Source: Citrus sinensis
Taxonomy: Eukaryota; Streptophyta; Magnoliopsida; Sapindales; Rutaceae
DNA: 64,000 nt
Assembly: GCF_022201045.2 (NCBI RefSeq)
Contig: NC_068556.1
Coordinates: forward strand, 20,379,501 to 20,443,500
Reading direction: 5' to 3'
The first letter of the stretch is position 1, and each line of letters opens with the position of its first letter. Below, one piece after another: positions 11,607 through 25,800 of this stretch. The translations under genes were made by a program, and so were the position numbers. The notes under the pieces were generated by a model. That model was not told the origin of the DNA, did not search any database, and was given only the letters and a program-made list of their open reading frames with translations.

Positions 11607-12203
11607 TGCAGTGACTTGTATGCCTTTATCCTGTGGAAATGATGTCAGTTTCAAAATATCTATTCAAAATGACAATTTGCATGCGCAGCAAGAGGAATCA
11701 ACACCTGATATTAGTCTGTAACTTGTTTGTTTTATTTAAGCAGAATTCCTATTGACCTTCCTGGATGACTTCCAAAATGACACGGAATGAATTGGAATAT
11801 TGACCCATCTCACACCATCAATGACGATAATGATGATATGGCTAGCACAGATTTTGAAAAGTTCAAAAATATAAATATGTTACAAGTAATGATATACGAT
11901 CACCACTGGTGGAAGCCGATGGTGAACGCACAAATATGGTGACCTTCTCACCAAATAATTAAAAGCAAATTAAAACATCTAATTCTAAGATAAACACCAG
12001 AAATCTGCTAGTGTCACTATCATATCAAGAGGTTACGCACTTGGTTATATAGGGATGTATACAAAGAAGAAAAGGTTATCTACAAAAGCGTACACAACAG
12101 AAAAATCAAAATAAGAGAAAATATGGACTACACCTTTTATCCTAATGTTGCATACAAGTAACAACTACAATTCTCTTTTTGGTCTGAAGAGATCATCTCT
12201 TTG

Positions 12204-13312
12204 TTAGTTCATATCTCTCTGCACGGTGAAGTCCCAGAGGTGTCCGTATTTCTCATTAAATTCCCAGATGCTCATGGTATTATAGTCGTTGATTAACTTG
12301 TCTCGGGCTCCTCTTTCCATATTGTATATCTCGGGCTCAAAGTTATGGGGTTTGTCAGGTTTATCTAACTCGATTACGGTAAATATCGTAACAAAAACAG
12401 CTGCTCCAATGAACAAGTACTCCCCCTAATTAAAGGAACAAAGTGAAAGCAGCTTCTTAATCAAAGGTGAACTACACAAAACCGTAACGCATAATGCCTA
12501 CTTCCAATTCTCAAAATTATCAACAGTAGTAGACTCAACAATGAATTGAAGTTACCGGAACATTGAAGTACATCGCTGTAGCAACTGCAGGCAGGAAGAG
12601 CCATCCAATAAACCCTGAACAGTAACAAAAGAGAATCAATTCTGTAACTTAAGAGTCCCATGCGATCTATCAAAGTTCTGAAAGAATTATTGATACCTTG
12701 AAAACCCGTAGGGCATTCCACTGCCTTAATATCATCCGCAATTGCTCCCCAAAACGATCCTATATACAACAAGGTGTACATGCGACAATTGTAATTCATT
12801 TTTTTCACTCTATGAAAGATTTAACACTATGTATAACCCCAGTGAAAAAGCAAAACAAGCAAATTTATATTCCGAATTGCAATCCTATATCAAATTAGAG
12901 ACCTGTTACTACACCGCCTTCATGGTATGTATGTGCACCATCATACTCCCCATATAAAAAATCTTCCTGTACACAAACACAAAAGCTTTAATTTCTATTT
13001 TTATTTAAGAAAATTAAAAGTGATTAGCATGTATTGAGAAATTGTGATGATACGTACAGGGTCAACGCCGTTTGTGGCCCAACGATCTTTGGGATCCTCA
13101 TTGAGATCGGGTTCAATCAACGCCAGCTTCCCCCCGGCATTCAACTTTGTAACTGACCCACTTCTACTGCTTGACTTTCCGAACAATTTTACGTGAACAG
13201 AAGCCGAGTCTTGCGTATTGGAAAGCTTAGCATTGATTTCGGATTGCTTAGGACTGATTCTGGGTACTGAATTGGGTGAGAGAACTGAGAGTGATGAAGA
13301 AGAAACTGCCAT
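12204..13312 (-). CDS. PNSB5: Chloroplast NDH complex subunit, PnsB5/NDH18-like
   Basis: Five exons on the minus strand, 13312-13058, 12966-12903, 12759-12697, 12614-12556 and 12425-12204, have consistent GT-AG borders and phases and give 220 residues, close to the length I recall for Arabidopsis NDH18 (about 212). The Ser-rich, acid-poor N-terminus (about 1-50) looks like a plastid transit peptide. The mature part contains DRWATNGVDPEDFLYGEYDG, then AIADDIKAVECPTGFQG, two hydrophobic helices (GWLFLPAVATAMYF and YLFIGAAVFVTIFTVIEL) and a charged tail with NMERGARDKLINDYNTMSIW. I recognise this as the subunit of subcomplex B of the thylakoid NADH-dehydrogenase-like complex, which works in cyclic electron flow around photosystem I. 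The family call is from memory of conserved segments. Confidence 0.78.
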
Positions 13313-14537
13313 CTTTCTATCTTGTTCCTGTCTTGGCTCGGTGTTTTTCAGCCTTTAAAATGCCCGCCCTGGCCCCAACGGTAGGATAAACCGTAAGTAA
13401 CTGCTTCTGTTAAGACGTTCCAACGTCCAATAAGATTTCGCTACGTGTCTCGTGAATTGCATTGGGCCGCTTGTTTATCTTTTCTTCACGCCCTGTAAAA
13501 GATGGCGCCCGATTTTGCTCATGGTTATGGATCTCATTTAGTAGGACTTTTATTTTCGTCCTTTCCTTTGGACAAGTAAAAGTAGAAGAGAAATAAGAGG
13601 AATTATTTAATTGAAAGTTTATTAAAAGTATTCTCTTATCAAATCTTAAAATAATTTGGAAAGAAAATAAATCTTGAAATTAAAGATATAAATCATATGT
13701 TACCTACTCGCATATTTTTAGCATTGGGATATATAATTGAGCTAGAGTCACAAAACTCACAATAGATTTTGATTACAACGTCAAAATGTTTACAATTTTT
13801 TTGAGCTATAGATTTATAAAACATATTTTTTTTTAAAAAAAAGCAACAAATATCAATTCTACTTTCTCTGTACTCCCTCCCTCTTTTTTTTTTGAATTAT
13901 TTTTCCTACACTTTTCTCCAATTGGTATAATTTTATAAATAGTACTTATTCAAGTAGAGATTTTATAAGTTGAATTTTTGTTAAAAAGATTTAGTTGTTT
14001 CATTGTCAATGAGGATTTTTATTAAACATTTCAAAATTATTTTAACAAATAAGTGTTTTAAAATTATGTTATGAAAAAACAAAGAAGATTGCAAAATCAA
14101 TCGTACTTTAGACAAATTAAACTATTTAAAAATATTTTATAACCCTTATTACTATAAAGTTATAAATTTATATTTTTACTAGTAGGAAAAAAATATCTTA
14201 TATAATCTCCAAAAACTCTACTTAAAATAGAATCAAACAACATCAAAACTTTTGAAAAGCACTTTCAAGAATTTTTTTTCTCTTAAATTAGAAATTTGTT
14301 GGGATTATCTACACTGGTGGGGAAGATATTTACTCAAATCCATGGCCTTTATTATTATTTTTTTTTTGGGTAAGAATTTAACAATAGATTAAAGTTAATT
14401 GGCGAGCTTCTAGGATAAAATAAATGCAATGGTCATAAATGTTGTTGACCATTGCATAAGTCATATAAAATATACACTTAAAATATGGATGATTATATTT
14501 TCTCATTCTTTTGAAAGAATATTTTTATTGTATTTTT
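13313..14537. other. AT-rich spacer and probable promoter of the NDH-subunit gene
   Basis: The first 200 bp upstream of 13,312 is more balanced in composition and is the likely promoter/leader. The rest is AT-rich with no supported gene or RNA. Confidence 0.4.
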
Positions 14538-15260
14538 TGTTGATGCAAAAATTTGATCACCCTTGGTCCGATTAGATCGTGACACCAATGCTTGTATCGA
14601 CAATGGAGAAGAGGTTGCACTCCACCTGCTTAAGCGATTGCCTGAGCTCTTAGGACCCAAATCACTCTTTCTCTTCTTTCTAAGCCTGCGTTCACATAAA
14701 CAAATTAGAGATGTCGGTGGTTTTACCGGCGTAAACTCTCTAATACTTAAGTCAGCACAAGGTGTTTACGGAAAAACTGTATGATTCAAATTGTGCCAAT
14801 TAATTACAATATTCTCAAAACAAAATGTATCGAGGGTTTGTATGTGATAATGTCTGGTGTTAATTTGATAGAGTTTCCCCCCCTTTTCCTTTTTTTTGTG
14901 TCCCCTTTTCTATCGATTTCTTAGCCTTTTATAGGCAATCATCCCATGTTCTCAGAGTATTCCTCATGCCTCTCTTATTCGAGTGATCATAGACTTTAAT
15001 GGGCCTTCAACTGAACAAGCGTAGGTGAACGTGGAGTGTCATGTTCTCCCAGCGGTTTGGGTCATGGCGGAATTGTCAGGTGTTTGTGAGATCATATCAT
15101 TTCTTCTAGGTGTCAAGTACCTAGTCAGTGTGAACTTCTGGTCGGCTCGTGCTTCACAAAAGCTACACTACCAGGAATCTGCTCGTTACATTCAGCTGGG
15201 GGATTCACCACCAGATAAGGAATGAGGAGATGTTTAATTGGTACTTTTCATTACTCAACA
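14538..15260 (+). mobile_element. Solo LTR related to the one at 37,601
   Basis: It begins TGTTGATGC and ends CTCAACA, flanked by TTTTT on both sides (14,533-14,537 and 15,261-15,265). It shares the TGTTGATGC start and an internal segment ('ggttttaccggcgtaaac...ctcaagtcag'-type, around 14,715-14,755) with the better-defined solo LTR at 37,601-38,399. A 'ccttttataggc' block near 14,930 matches one in the other copy. There is no internal retrotransposon sequence. The T-only target duplication is weak evidence by itself; the family resemblance is the main support. Confidence 0.6.
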
Positions 15261-15605
15261 TTTTTTTAATATTTAAGTTTTATTTTAAATATCAACTGAA
15301 ATAGTATTTATTCATTAAATGATAATTTTATAATTTTATAAAATATAAAATATATTATTTAGTAAATAAGCGGTACATAATATTTAAATTCAAGATAAGA
15401 TTCAAGCACAAAACTACAAACCATTAAAGCTCGAAATGAGCGGTGGGTAAACTGCTTCTTGGCTTCAAAAAGAACTTTTAAGGAATTTGTTGTGACATTA
15501 GCGTCACTCTGCACTTAGAACTTATCAGAAATCCAAATTCCATAATCTATATATTTTATAGTAATAAAAAAGGAAAAATTACGTTTCGAAAATGGGAATC
15601 TTTCA

Positions 15606-18600
15606 ATGGAACGAGCATTACTAAGCAACGTCATCGCCACTTCGGATTGGTGCGCGAATCAACTTCTCCCTCGAATCTCTCCCTCTTTTTTATCTCGTCA
15701 TCGTCACACTCGCTTCACTGTCGCCAAACCCGCTTATTTCTCTTAGTAAGTCCGCTCTTTGCCTCTCGAAGCAACTCGTTTTGTAATTCTAGCGTTATTA
15801 TGTACATATGCTAGTTTCTGCTTACACTTTCCTTGGATGGGTATTTTTTTATGTCTCTGTATTTCAATTTAGTTTGTTTCTTCTTTAGTTCCTTTCAAGA
15901 ATCATATTTTTACATGTTGTTACATTAATATGAATGCTGATGGTGTTTTTTTGAGCTAATACGATGAATCTTTCTTGTATTTTGTCAATTCATAGTGTTT
16001 TTGGTTTCATTGTAGAAATGTTATTTCTCCATTATTGAGTTGTTATGATTGTCTTTATCTATTCAATTTTTGTAGTAAAAGATTGTCCGTCTTTCTAGCC
16101 ATGGATGCTTCTAAGGCTGCCCCAGCAAAGCAAGTGTCCTCAGTTTTAGATGCAACTGCTGAAGAGGAGTATGCTTCGCTGTCAAAGTTGCTTCAAGATT
16201 TCACCAATATCTCTAGTATTGACAAGGCATGGACTTTTAATTCTGGCAATGGTACGACTGACTATGATTGCAATTTTTTTTTTCAGTTTCATTTTTTCGG
16301 TAAGTATCTGTTGCTCAACAATTTTTGGCTTCAAATTTTTGATGCAGGAAATGGGACACAGGCTATGTTTTCTATTAGCCAACCGAACCTTTTGGCAAAC
16401 AAGAGGAAGAAATTTATGTTATCAACAGTTATCTCAAAAGAAAATGAAAATTCTGTGACCTTTCAATGGGCTCCATTTCCTGTTGAGATGACTGGTGCAT
16501 CTGCAGTTGTTCCATCTCCATCTGGTTCAAAGCTTCTTGTTGTTCGGAATCCTGAAAATGAATCCCCCATTCAATTTGAACTCTGGAGTCAATCTCAGTT
16601 GGAAAAGGAATTCCATGTCCCTCAAACTGTTCATGGCTCAGTATATGCCGATGGATGGTAATGATTACTGATTCAAATAATTTAAGTCAAGCTAATGTAC
16701 TTCCAATTTTGCGGTGTCTACCTTTAGAAGTTGTTCAGTTGTAAGTAGTTTTGCTGTAATTGAACCAGGGAGTGCCAGTGGGTCTTGTACTGTGGTTGCA
16801 CAAGTGGGTGTTTTTATTTTATTTTTCATCCCAGAAAAGTTACAAGCTTTCTGATCATTACAGGTTTGAAGGAATCTCTTGGAACTCTGATGAAACTCTC
16901 ATTGCTTATGTTGCTGAGGAACCGTCTCCCTCAAAACCCACTTTCAGTCTGGGCAGCACAAAAGGTGGTTCCTCGGATAAGGATTGTAATAGCTGGAAAG
17001 GTCAAGGTGATTGGGAGGAGGATTGGGGAGAAACCTATGCAGGAAAGAGGCAGCCTTCTCTCTTCGTAATCAACATTGACAGGTCTCCTATCTCTATTTT
17101 TGTTTACTCCAGTGCTTTAAGTTATTTAGAATGTTGAAATCTGAATTTCAACTTCCTTCTGTTGCTCAGTGGAGAGGTACAGGCTGTTAAAGGAATTCCA
17201 AAATCTTTGAGTGTTGGTCAAGTTGTGTGGGCTCCATTAAATGAAGGATCGCATCAATATTTGGTTTTTGTTGGGTGGTCATCAGAAACAAGAAAGCTTG
17301 GTATAAAATATTGCTACAATAGGCCATGTGCACTATACGCAGTCAGAGTGTCACTCTATAAATCAGAAGCCAGTGAACTTGAACTCAAGTGGGTTGCTTC
17401 AGTGAACTGCTCAACTCTTCTTCTTCTTCTTTCGGGATTATGCATTATGTCAATAATATCAAGAAAAATATTGAATATACTACTTTGATGTATCGTTTAA
17501 TTTTGAAATTCTGATTGTGTTCCAGAGAAAGTTCCTCTGAAGATTTGCCTGTGGTAAACCTAACTGAAAGCATCAGTAGTGCCTTCTTTCCACGTTTCAG
17601 GTATACTATTTATCTGGCATAAAGTTTACTAAGCTCTCTGAGCTTTATACGAATCTGCTGACTCTACTTGAACTATTATTTTTCCAGCCCAGACGGAAAG
17701 TTCCTTGTGTTTTTATCTGCAAAAAGTTCTGTGGACTCTGGAGCACATTCTGCAACAGATTCACTTCACAGAATTGATTGGCCAACCAATGGAAATTTTT
17801 CCTCATTGGAAAAAATTGTTGATGTGGTGAGAGTTTAATTTGTTTTTATTGCTTCTGTCTTCTGAATGTTTATTGGTTTAAACCTGTTCATTTGCTTTCA
17901 ATCCTTGTCTTTTATTGAAATGGAGTAGCCCTACCCCTCTTTTTAAAGTTTACCGCTTCTTCTGCTTGCTTGTGTAAGTTATAAACTTTGATTTTTCTTA
18001 TAAGCATGTCAACACTTCGATTCCAGACTACTATATTGAATGAGCTCAAATTCTGGAAATACACTAAGAACTTTCATTCGTACAAGTGCTTTGCTCTTTT
18101 TGCTGCTTTTGCTGATAAAGTCTTGCAATAACTAACTTGTTTAGATAATTCCAAAAGATATTGAACAAAACTGATCTATATTTTCTTTGTTTGACTGTTT
18201 AGGATGTTCTTGCATTTAACATTGATTCATTCCATGTAATCGCTGCAGATTCCAGTAGTGCAATGTGCAGAGGGTGATTGTTTCCCAGGGCTTTATTCTT
18301 CAAGTATCCTTAGTAATCCTTGGCTTTCTGATGGTTGCACTATGCTTTTATCTTCCATCTGGGGCAGCAGTCAAGTAATAATTTCTGTGAATGTGTCGAG
18401 GTTACTGAATGACTATATATTTTCGTTTCATGCCGTTTATTTTCTTTTTCACACAATAAGCTTCTGATATGATTTCGAAATTACAGTGGAGAGTTATTGC
18501 GTATCACTCCTGCTGAGTCAAACTTTTCATGGAGTCTTCTTACACTGGATGGGGACAATATTATTGCGGGTAACACCAAGTTCTGATCTTTACTCTTGGT

Positions 18601-21600
18601 ATTTCCCATTAATATGGAGAAAATTAAAACAAAATTTTGCTCTTTCCACATTCGAAGTGTCTAGCAGTCCAGTAGATGTCCCGCAAGTCAAGTATGGCTA
18701 TTTTGTTGACAAAGCGAATAAGGGCACTTGGAGTTGGTTAAATGTATCAAGCCCCATAAGCAGATGCCCTGAGAAGGTTTATTTTAATTTCTTTTGTAAC
18801 ATATTTCTAGACAGAATGCCACAAATTATCATTATCCACAATGCTTATAGTTGTGTTAACATAACTTCTTCTTTGTTACAGGTTAAGTCTCTGCTCTCAT
18901 CTCGTCAATTCAGTATTATGAAAATTCCAGTCAAGGGTGTTTCTGCTAACCTAACAAAAGGTATTACATCGTGTTTTTGGTTTGTAGAAGACTTAGGTAT
19001 TTTGAAATAATGCAATGCCTTGAAAAAGACTAATGGACTAGTATCAATGCTAACCATTGGCAGTCTAATGCTTTTAGCTTATTTAAGACAAACTGAAAAT
19101 AATCATGTCCTGTATTGAATAATTCATATGCTTACAGTGGTATTAAAAAATTTCTAGAGTTTCTAAGTGAATCCTCCTCAAAAGATAAAGAAGTGTGCAT
19201 ACCGCAACTTTCATATGTAATTCATGTTCTAGAACTGTATTTAAGGAAAAAGTATTTGATAAAATATATAGCGATTGCTTAACATATGAAAAGCGAGGCT
19301 GGATGCTTTATTATTAAAACAAAAAATTTATCATGAACTGAAAACTTAAGAGCTTGGGGTACTTCTCAATAATTCCAAGGTTATGGCTAGCTTAGAATGC
19401 TGCAGCAATTGTTTTAGAGTGGGCGACTATTTAATGGCAATTTTTGAATCTTTAATCATGAATCTGGTGTTTATAAGCATGAAATTTTACAACTATATGT
19501 ATTTATTTCATTTCAGGTGCCCAAAAACCTTTTGAAGCTATATTTGTCTCGTCAAGTCATAAAAAAGACTGTTCATGTGATCCACTGATTGTAGTTCTTC
19601 ATGGAGGCCCACATTCAGTCTCATTGTCTAGCTATTCGAAGTCTTTGGCTTTTCTTTCTTCAGTTGGTTACAGTTTATTGATTGTAAATTATAGGTAAGT
19701 GGAACTTTACATTAATTGATGTCGTTTGTGTAAAATCTTAAGCTAAGAAAGAACAAAAAATGAAAAAGAAAGAAGCAGCCTTTTACTCATCATTTTAGCT
19801 ATGTCAATTTAGTTTGAAAATAGAAAACTGTCATTGCTGACAAATCTAAAAGAGTTTCTATGAAACAAGATTGAGGAGAAGGACAATGGGAACTAAAGGT
19901 TTGTTTGCATAAGTTTGGTTTGCCTCACCTTTATATGCCCGAAGACTGAACCCTTTGTTGCTATGCTTTTTGTATGTTCAGTGACAATATTGCAGATGAG
20001 TAAAATATGAACAATTTGAGAATTGTAGGAGTTCACATCCTTTGCAAATTTCACTTTCTTTAATCTCATTGTCAATTAACAACGAACATCTGACATTAAT
20101 CTCCATTCAAGTCTTTCCTAACATTGTAGTTTATCTCAGAGGCTCATTGGGATTTGGTGAGGAAGCTTTGCAATCTCTTCCTGGGAAAGTTGGATCTCAG
20201 GTGCTTATTCTCAACTAACTTTTTTGGTGCATACTTTGGTGGTTGATCTCTTTCATTAGCAACCAAATTTTCGTAAGCAAGTTCTGCAAAACCCTGTGCT
20301 TAATTTGATGTGGCTCCTAATATATTGGATTTCCATGTACAGGACGTCAATGATGTTCTCACTGCTATAGATCATGTTATTGACATGGGACTTGCTAACC
20401 CATCTAAAGTAACTGTAGTTGGTGGCTCCCATGGTGGCTTTCTAACTACTCACTTGATTGGCCAGGTGTGGTACTTTTACTGCTGTGTTACTGATGCATT
20501 CTACTTTCATTTACACGTCCTTCGCAAGACTGGATGTTATGATTTGTCGTAACTTTTGGATGCCTTCTCCATTGACCCATGACAGGTCATAGATTAAAGT
20601 GATATATGTATTTCTTAACCATGTTCAGGCTCCAGATAAGTTTGTTGCAGCGGCTGCAAGGAATCCTCTTTGTAACCTTGCATTGATGGTTGGGACAACA
20701 GATATCCCTGATTGGTGTTATGTGGAATCTTATGGAAGCAAGGGGAAAGATAGTTTTACAGAATCACCGTCAGTTGAGGATTTGACCCGCTTTCACAGCA
20801 AGTCTCCTATATCCCACATCTCAAAGGTATTGTGACTGTGATAACGGTTCTAGAAGTTGATTCAAATGCTTTTTATAGGACCAAGAGTAGAATGCAAAGG
20901 AGATTCTATTTAGTGCTCTCCATTCAAAGAAAACCATTACTGCAAGCTTGTTCATTTTGATGGATAGTTTTTGCTTTTATCGCAAAGCCATTTGCAGAAA
21001 TGTTATTGCTTAATTGGTAACCATATCTATGCATGTTGCACTATTTGCTCTGGTAAACCTGTTTGCCAAACATGCTCTTGCACTAGAGTTCACTCTTGGT
21101 GTGAAATGAAGCTAATTACCAATTGAGGAGCAAAAATGGATACCATCATTTTTTAAACTTCCTAAGGGTAGATTTTTATTTTGTTTTATTAATTCATTTG
21201 TTCATTATCACATACATGGTTTGAGTATTTTTCATATTCCTCTGACTTGAGGTGCTGTAGTATTGATCATTAACTCTTAATTGTGGGAGTCTAAAAATTT
21301 CGTCTTTTTTCCAGTTTAAAGAATAAGATTCTAAACTTCATATTTTTGCAATCTCTGCTCTGCAGGTCAAAACACCAACCATCTTTCTTTTAGGTGCTCA
21401 GGATCTTCGTGTTCCAGTCTCCAATGGCTTGCAAGTAATATATCACATTCCCTTCTCTGTAAAGAAACACAGGCACATGAATAGTAGGAGTTTTCACAGA
21501 ATTTTTGGTCTATTTGCTTGTCTTATTTTTCCCTTCCCCACACACCATGTACCGTGCTCGCTTTATTTTTGTTTTTTAATGGTCATCAAATCATCATATC

Positions 21601-21879
21601 ATGATCACATAAATGATTTCATTTTGAAATGTTTAGTATGCGCGAGCACTAAGGGAGAAAGGAGTTGAGACCAAAGTCATTGTGTTCCCCAATGATGTTC
21701 ACGGAATTGAAAGGTACACATACTGTGAAATGTTTTCATTATTTCTGCTCAATGTGATGAGCAATGCTGAGTTTAAAAGCCGACTAACGGAATTTTCCAA
21801 TTTCCATTTTTGCAGACCACAGTCTGACTTTGAAAGCTTTCTCAATATTGGGCTTTGGTTCAAAAAGTACTGTAAATGA
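15606..21879 (+). CDS. AARE: Acylamino-acid-releasing enzyme (S9C acylaminoacyl-peptidase)
   Basis: Eighteen exons assemble without a break into 826 residues: 15606-15745, 16076-16251, 16348-16657, 16864-17082, 17170-17388, 17526-17600, 17688-17826, 18249-18400, 18487-18569, 18658-18776, 18882-18960, 19517-19694, 20140-20200, 20343-20465, 20629-20826, 21366-21434, 21637-21713, 21816-21879. The N-terminal part is the beta-propeller region (about 60-560), the C-terminal part the alpha/beta hydrolase. HGGP (599-602), the nucleophile in GGSHGG (S679), D770 in GAQDLRVP and H802 in NDVHGIERP form the expected oxyanion segment and triad. The enzyme removes N-acylated residues from peptides and helps clear oxidised proteins. 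The 55-residue extension before M56 is Ser/Arg-rich and may be an organelle transit peptide; M56 would give a cytosolic form. Confidence 0.92.
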
Positions 21880-22814
21880 GCTTAGCACTGAACTTGTCGC
21901 ATGCCTTGGTGTCGGGGCACTGTTTAATTGTTATCTCCTGATTGTTGAAGCAATTTGAAGAATGATTGAATGAAGATCAAATCATGGAGACAAACTTAAA
22001 GTCAATTAATAAATGACAACGATAATGATCATGTTAAGGAAGTTATAAAGATTGTGACATAAATTTTTTAAATGATATTTTCTAAGAAACCCTGTTTTCC
22101 GGAAGTGGCATGTGTAAGAAAAATTTGCAGGATTTCATTTTGGCCTGTTAATGATAATTTTTATCCGTTCTTCTTTGGTTGAAAAGAACTATAAATAATT
22201 CAATTTCAATTCGTAAAATCTTGGGTGACATGTTGTTCCTTGGTCAAAGCTTGTAAACGACATGTAGATTATTAAGGGCTTAGGATGATTTCTCCTTCTG
22301 TTTCGAGTTGGAAATTACTAACCTGCCGCCATCAAACTTGCAAAGCTGCGAAAAATTGTCTTAAGAAGCAGATAATGTGCCCCTTCAAATATTTTTTTGG
22401 ACAACCATGCAAGATATCTGCTCCCGCAGCAATTTGCAATTGTTTTTCACTGCAAAAATAATCACTTATGATGTACTACCTCGGAGAAGTTTGATTGTTT
22501 ATTAGCTGACATGTCACCTCCTTTTTTTAAAATATATATATATTGAGATCCATGCCTTAACACCCAAAAAATGCCAGGCTCTATTGGAGTCATTCAATAA
22601 TGTTGTGAGTTCCAAAGCAGCTCTGATATTAACCTAGAAGACTGGTATCTGAGATATATCAACTTGTGTCTTATCTGTATTCTGTCTCATGTATGAGCTT
22701 CCTGGAATACTGTTCGTTTATGGATGAGCGCTGAGATAGACCAAAATATCCTCTCCATGAAATGGGATATGAACTACTTGCTTTGACATCCTCATTGTAT
22801 TTGGATTAATATTT
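21880..22814. other. Spacer between AARE and its pseudogene
   Basis: It starts with the 3' UTR of AARE. No gene is supported in the remainder. The proximal copy of the duplicated AARE exons begins at its right edge. Confidence 0.4.
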
Positions 22815-25800
22815 TCCACCCCAGATGGAAAGTTCTTTGTGCTTTTATCTACAAAAAGTTCCGTGAACTCTGGAGCACATTCTGCCACAAAACAGATTTG
22901 CATTCATCTTCTTAAGATTGTTTTGCTGTATGTAAAGCACTCTGATGCAAAGTGCTGAAGATGGTTGCTTCCCGGAGCTTCATTCTTTAAGAATCCTTAG
23001 TAATCCGTGACTTTCTGATTGATGCACTATGATTTTACCTTCCATCTGGGGCAGCAGTCAATCACTAATTTCTCTGAATGTGTTGAGGTGACATGACGAA
23101 TATGTATCTTGCATTCTGCAATTGTTTTTAATTTTTTTCTCATAAAATAAGCTTCTGACATGATTTCTCAATTACAGTGGAGAGATATTACGCATTAGCC
23201 CTACTGAATCAAACTTTCGCATGGAGCGTTGTTGCACTGGATGGGGACAATACCGTTGCAGGTAAAACCAAGTTCTGATCTTTACACCGAGTATATATGT
23301 CCTATTGAATTGAAGAAAATAAGAACGAAACTCTTCGCTATTTCCATATTTGAAGTGTCTAGCAGTTGAGTTGATGTTCCCCAAATCAAGCGCGGTTATC
23401 TTGTTGACAAATCAAATAAGAACCTACGGAGCTGTTTAAATGTATCATATGCTGTAAATATCATGAGCAATAATCTCTTAAAAAATATATATATATCATA
23501 TGCTGCAAAAAGGTTTATTTCATTTTCTTTTGTAACACAAATTATTATTATCCTTAAAAGGTTATAACTGTATTGACAGAGCCATGGTACAGGTTAAATA
23601 TTTGCTCTCATCTGTGAAGGATGTTTCTGCTAGCCTAACAAAAGGTATTATATCCTGTTTTCAGTCTGTAGCAAACATAGTTATTCTTCGATCAATGCAA
23701 TGCCTTTGAATAAGGCAAACGGAGTATTATTGATGCAGCCTATTGACCGACGATGGTCAAGTTCATGATGTTATGTCCTAATTATGAGTAATTTTTATAT
23801 GCTTATGGTAGTACTAAAAATGGTCGAGAGGTTTCATGGGTTTTAAATAAATCCTCCTCTTAAGTAGGCAAGGAAAGAGTGACACAAATTTGTTCTGGTG
23901 TTTATGCGTAAACAGATTTTTGTTCATTATTTTCCCATACCAACCTTTGGGAATCTGGGTAAGGGATCAACAAATTGAAAGAACCTAAAGGGGTTGCTTA
24001 GCAAATTGAAAGCAAAGCTGGATGCTTTATTATTAAAATAGAATTATTGATCATGAAGTTGACAACTGTAGAACTTGGGATATTATTAATCATCTTTTTA
24101 TTTGGTGCAAGCATTAAAGGGACTGTGCTTGCTCAGACTTCTGCAACAATTAACACCTAAGTTCTTTTAGATTGGGCCAATCATTTAACAAATCTTTGTC
24201 CAGACACAGGCAATAATTGAATACCTAATCACGCTGTTCTTGTGTTAATAAACATTAATTTTCATGCCCACTATGTGCTTATATTCATTTCAGGTGCGCA
24301 GAAACCTTTTGAGGCAATATTTTTCTCATCTAAGAAAGATGGTTCATGAGATCCACTAATTGTAGTTCTTAATGGGGCCCCCCATTTCTGTCTCATTATC
24401 TAGCTTTTCAAAGTCCCTGGCTTTTCTCTCTTCAACTGGCTACAGTTTATTGATCTTAAATTATAGGAAAGTGAACTTTACCTTGTTTATTAGTCACAGC
24501 TCGACTCTTTAAGTGTATATATACTGTCTTTTGCTAAAACCCAGAGACTACTGTACTTCCCGGGCAAACTCTCCCGTGCACAGAAAGAAAAGAAGAGAGG
24601 TCATCTAAAATAAGGGAATGCTCTTTTTAGGCTTGATAATTTAGTCCGATCTTATTTTTGGCCCAATTGATCTGACTTGAATTTTAGGATTTTGATCTGA
24701 ATTTTTGAGGTTATATGGTTAGGTTAGAGTCAAAATTTTAAGGCCCGAACAAATTTCGGATTAGGATCGGACTTGAAGCCGATCTGACCCTATTAAAAAA
24801 ATAATAAATTGTGTTTTTATAAGTTTTTATGAATTATAAGTTTTTATTTGTATAAAACATGAGTTTTTTTATTTGTATAAGATATGTTTTTTTAATGTTG
24901 GGTTGTGGAACTAAATTGTGTGTTTTTATTTGTATAAGACATGAATTTTTTATTATATATTTTTTATGTTGGGTTGTTAAATTGAATTGTGTATGGCTAA
25001 AATAGTTCTGGAATTACATTGTGTGTTTTTTATTTAATTGCATTGTGTATCTTTCATGTTGGATTTTGGAATTGATTTATGTGTGAGGTTGAAATGGTTG
25101 TGAAAAGTGGAATTGAATTGCGTTTGAAATGGTTGAGGAATTGCCGAATTGGTTGAAATAGTGGTGGGAAATGGGAGGGTTAACTATTTCGGTAAGGTCG
25201 GGTTGGGCCTGACCCGAAGTTGACCCGATTTGCGTCAGCCCGGCCCAACCATAAATAAATAGTGTTCGGATTTTTTTAGGATCGGGTTTCAAATTTTTTT
25301 TATCGGATCGAATAGGGCTTGGCCAAGCCCAAACCCCACCCCTCCTTTTGTCATTCCTAGTTCTTTTCTTCCCATCATGAGGTCACATAACTTCTGATAT
25401 GGTGCTTGAAGATAAAAGCCATACTTTTATAATTTGGATGTATAAGTTTGCTTCACCTAACATGTGACTGAAAAATGAACACTTTTTTGATTGATTTTCG
25501 CATGTTTAGTAATAATATCGCATATACATCCAATTTGGATGTATATGCAATATTATTACGTATTGCATAAACTGTTATTACTTCTTTGGCATCAGTACAT
25601 TTGCATATTGCGGAATTGGCACTTGTTGCCCACTATGCTCCGCCATTAGCATGTGAAAGCTGTGCTTTTGGTGTGATATGAAGCTAAATAATGTTAATCG
25701 AAGAAGTGCAACACAGGATTCAATCATTTTGAACTTCCTGCATGTGTATTAATCTTCTTTCAACATCATTCTCATGGTCAAGTGTTTGCCGAATCCCCTC

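Noticed and set aside
14563-15225. Two short frames upstream of AARE
   Set aside because: They lie within the solo LTR and do not resemble gag, protease or polymerase.
22718-23384. Minus-strand frames in the AARE pseudogene
   Set aside because: They are antisense to degraded exon relics.
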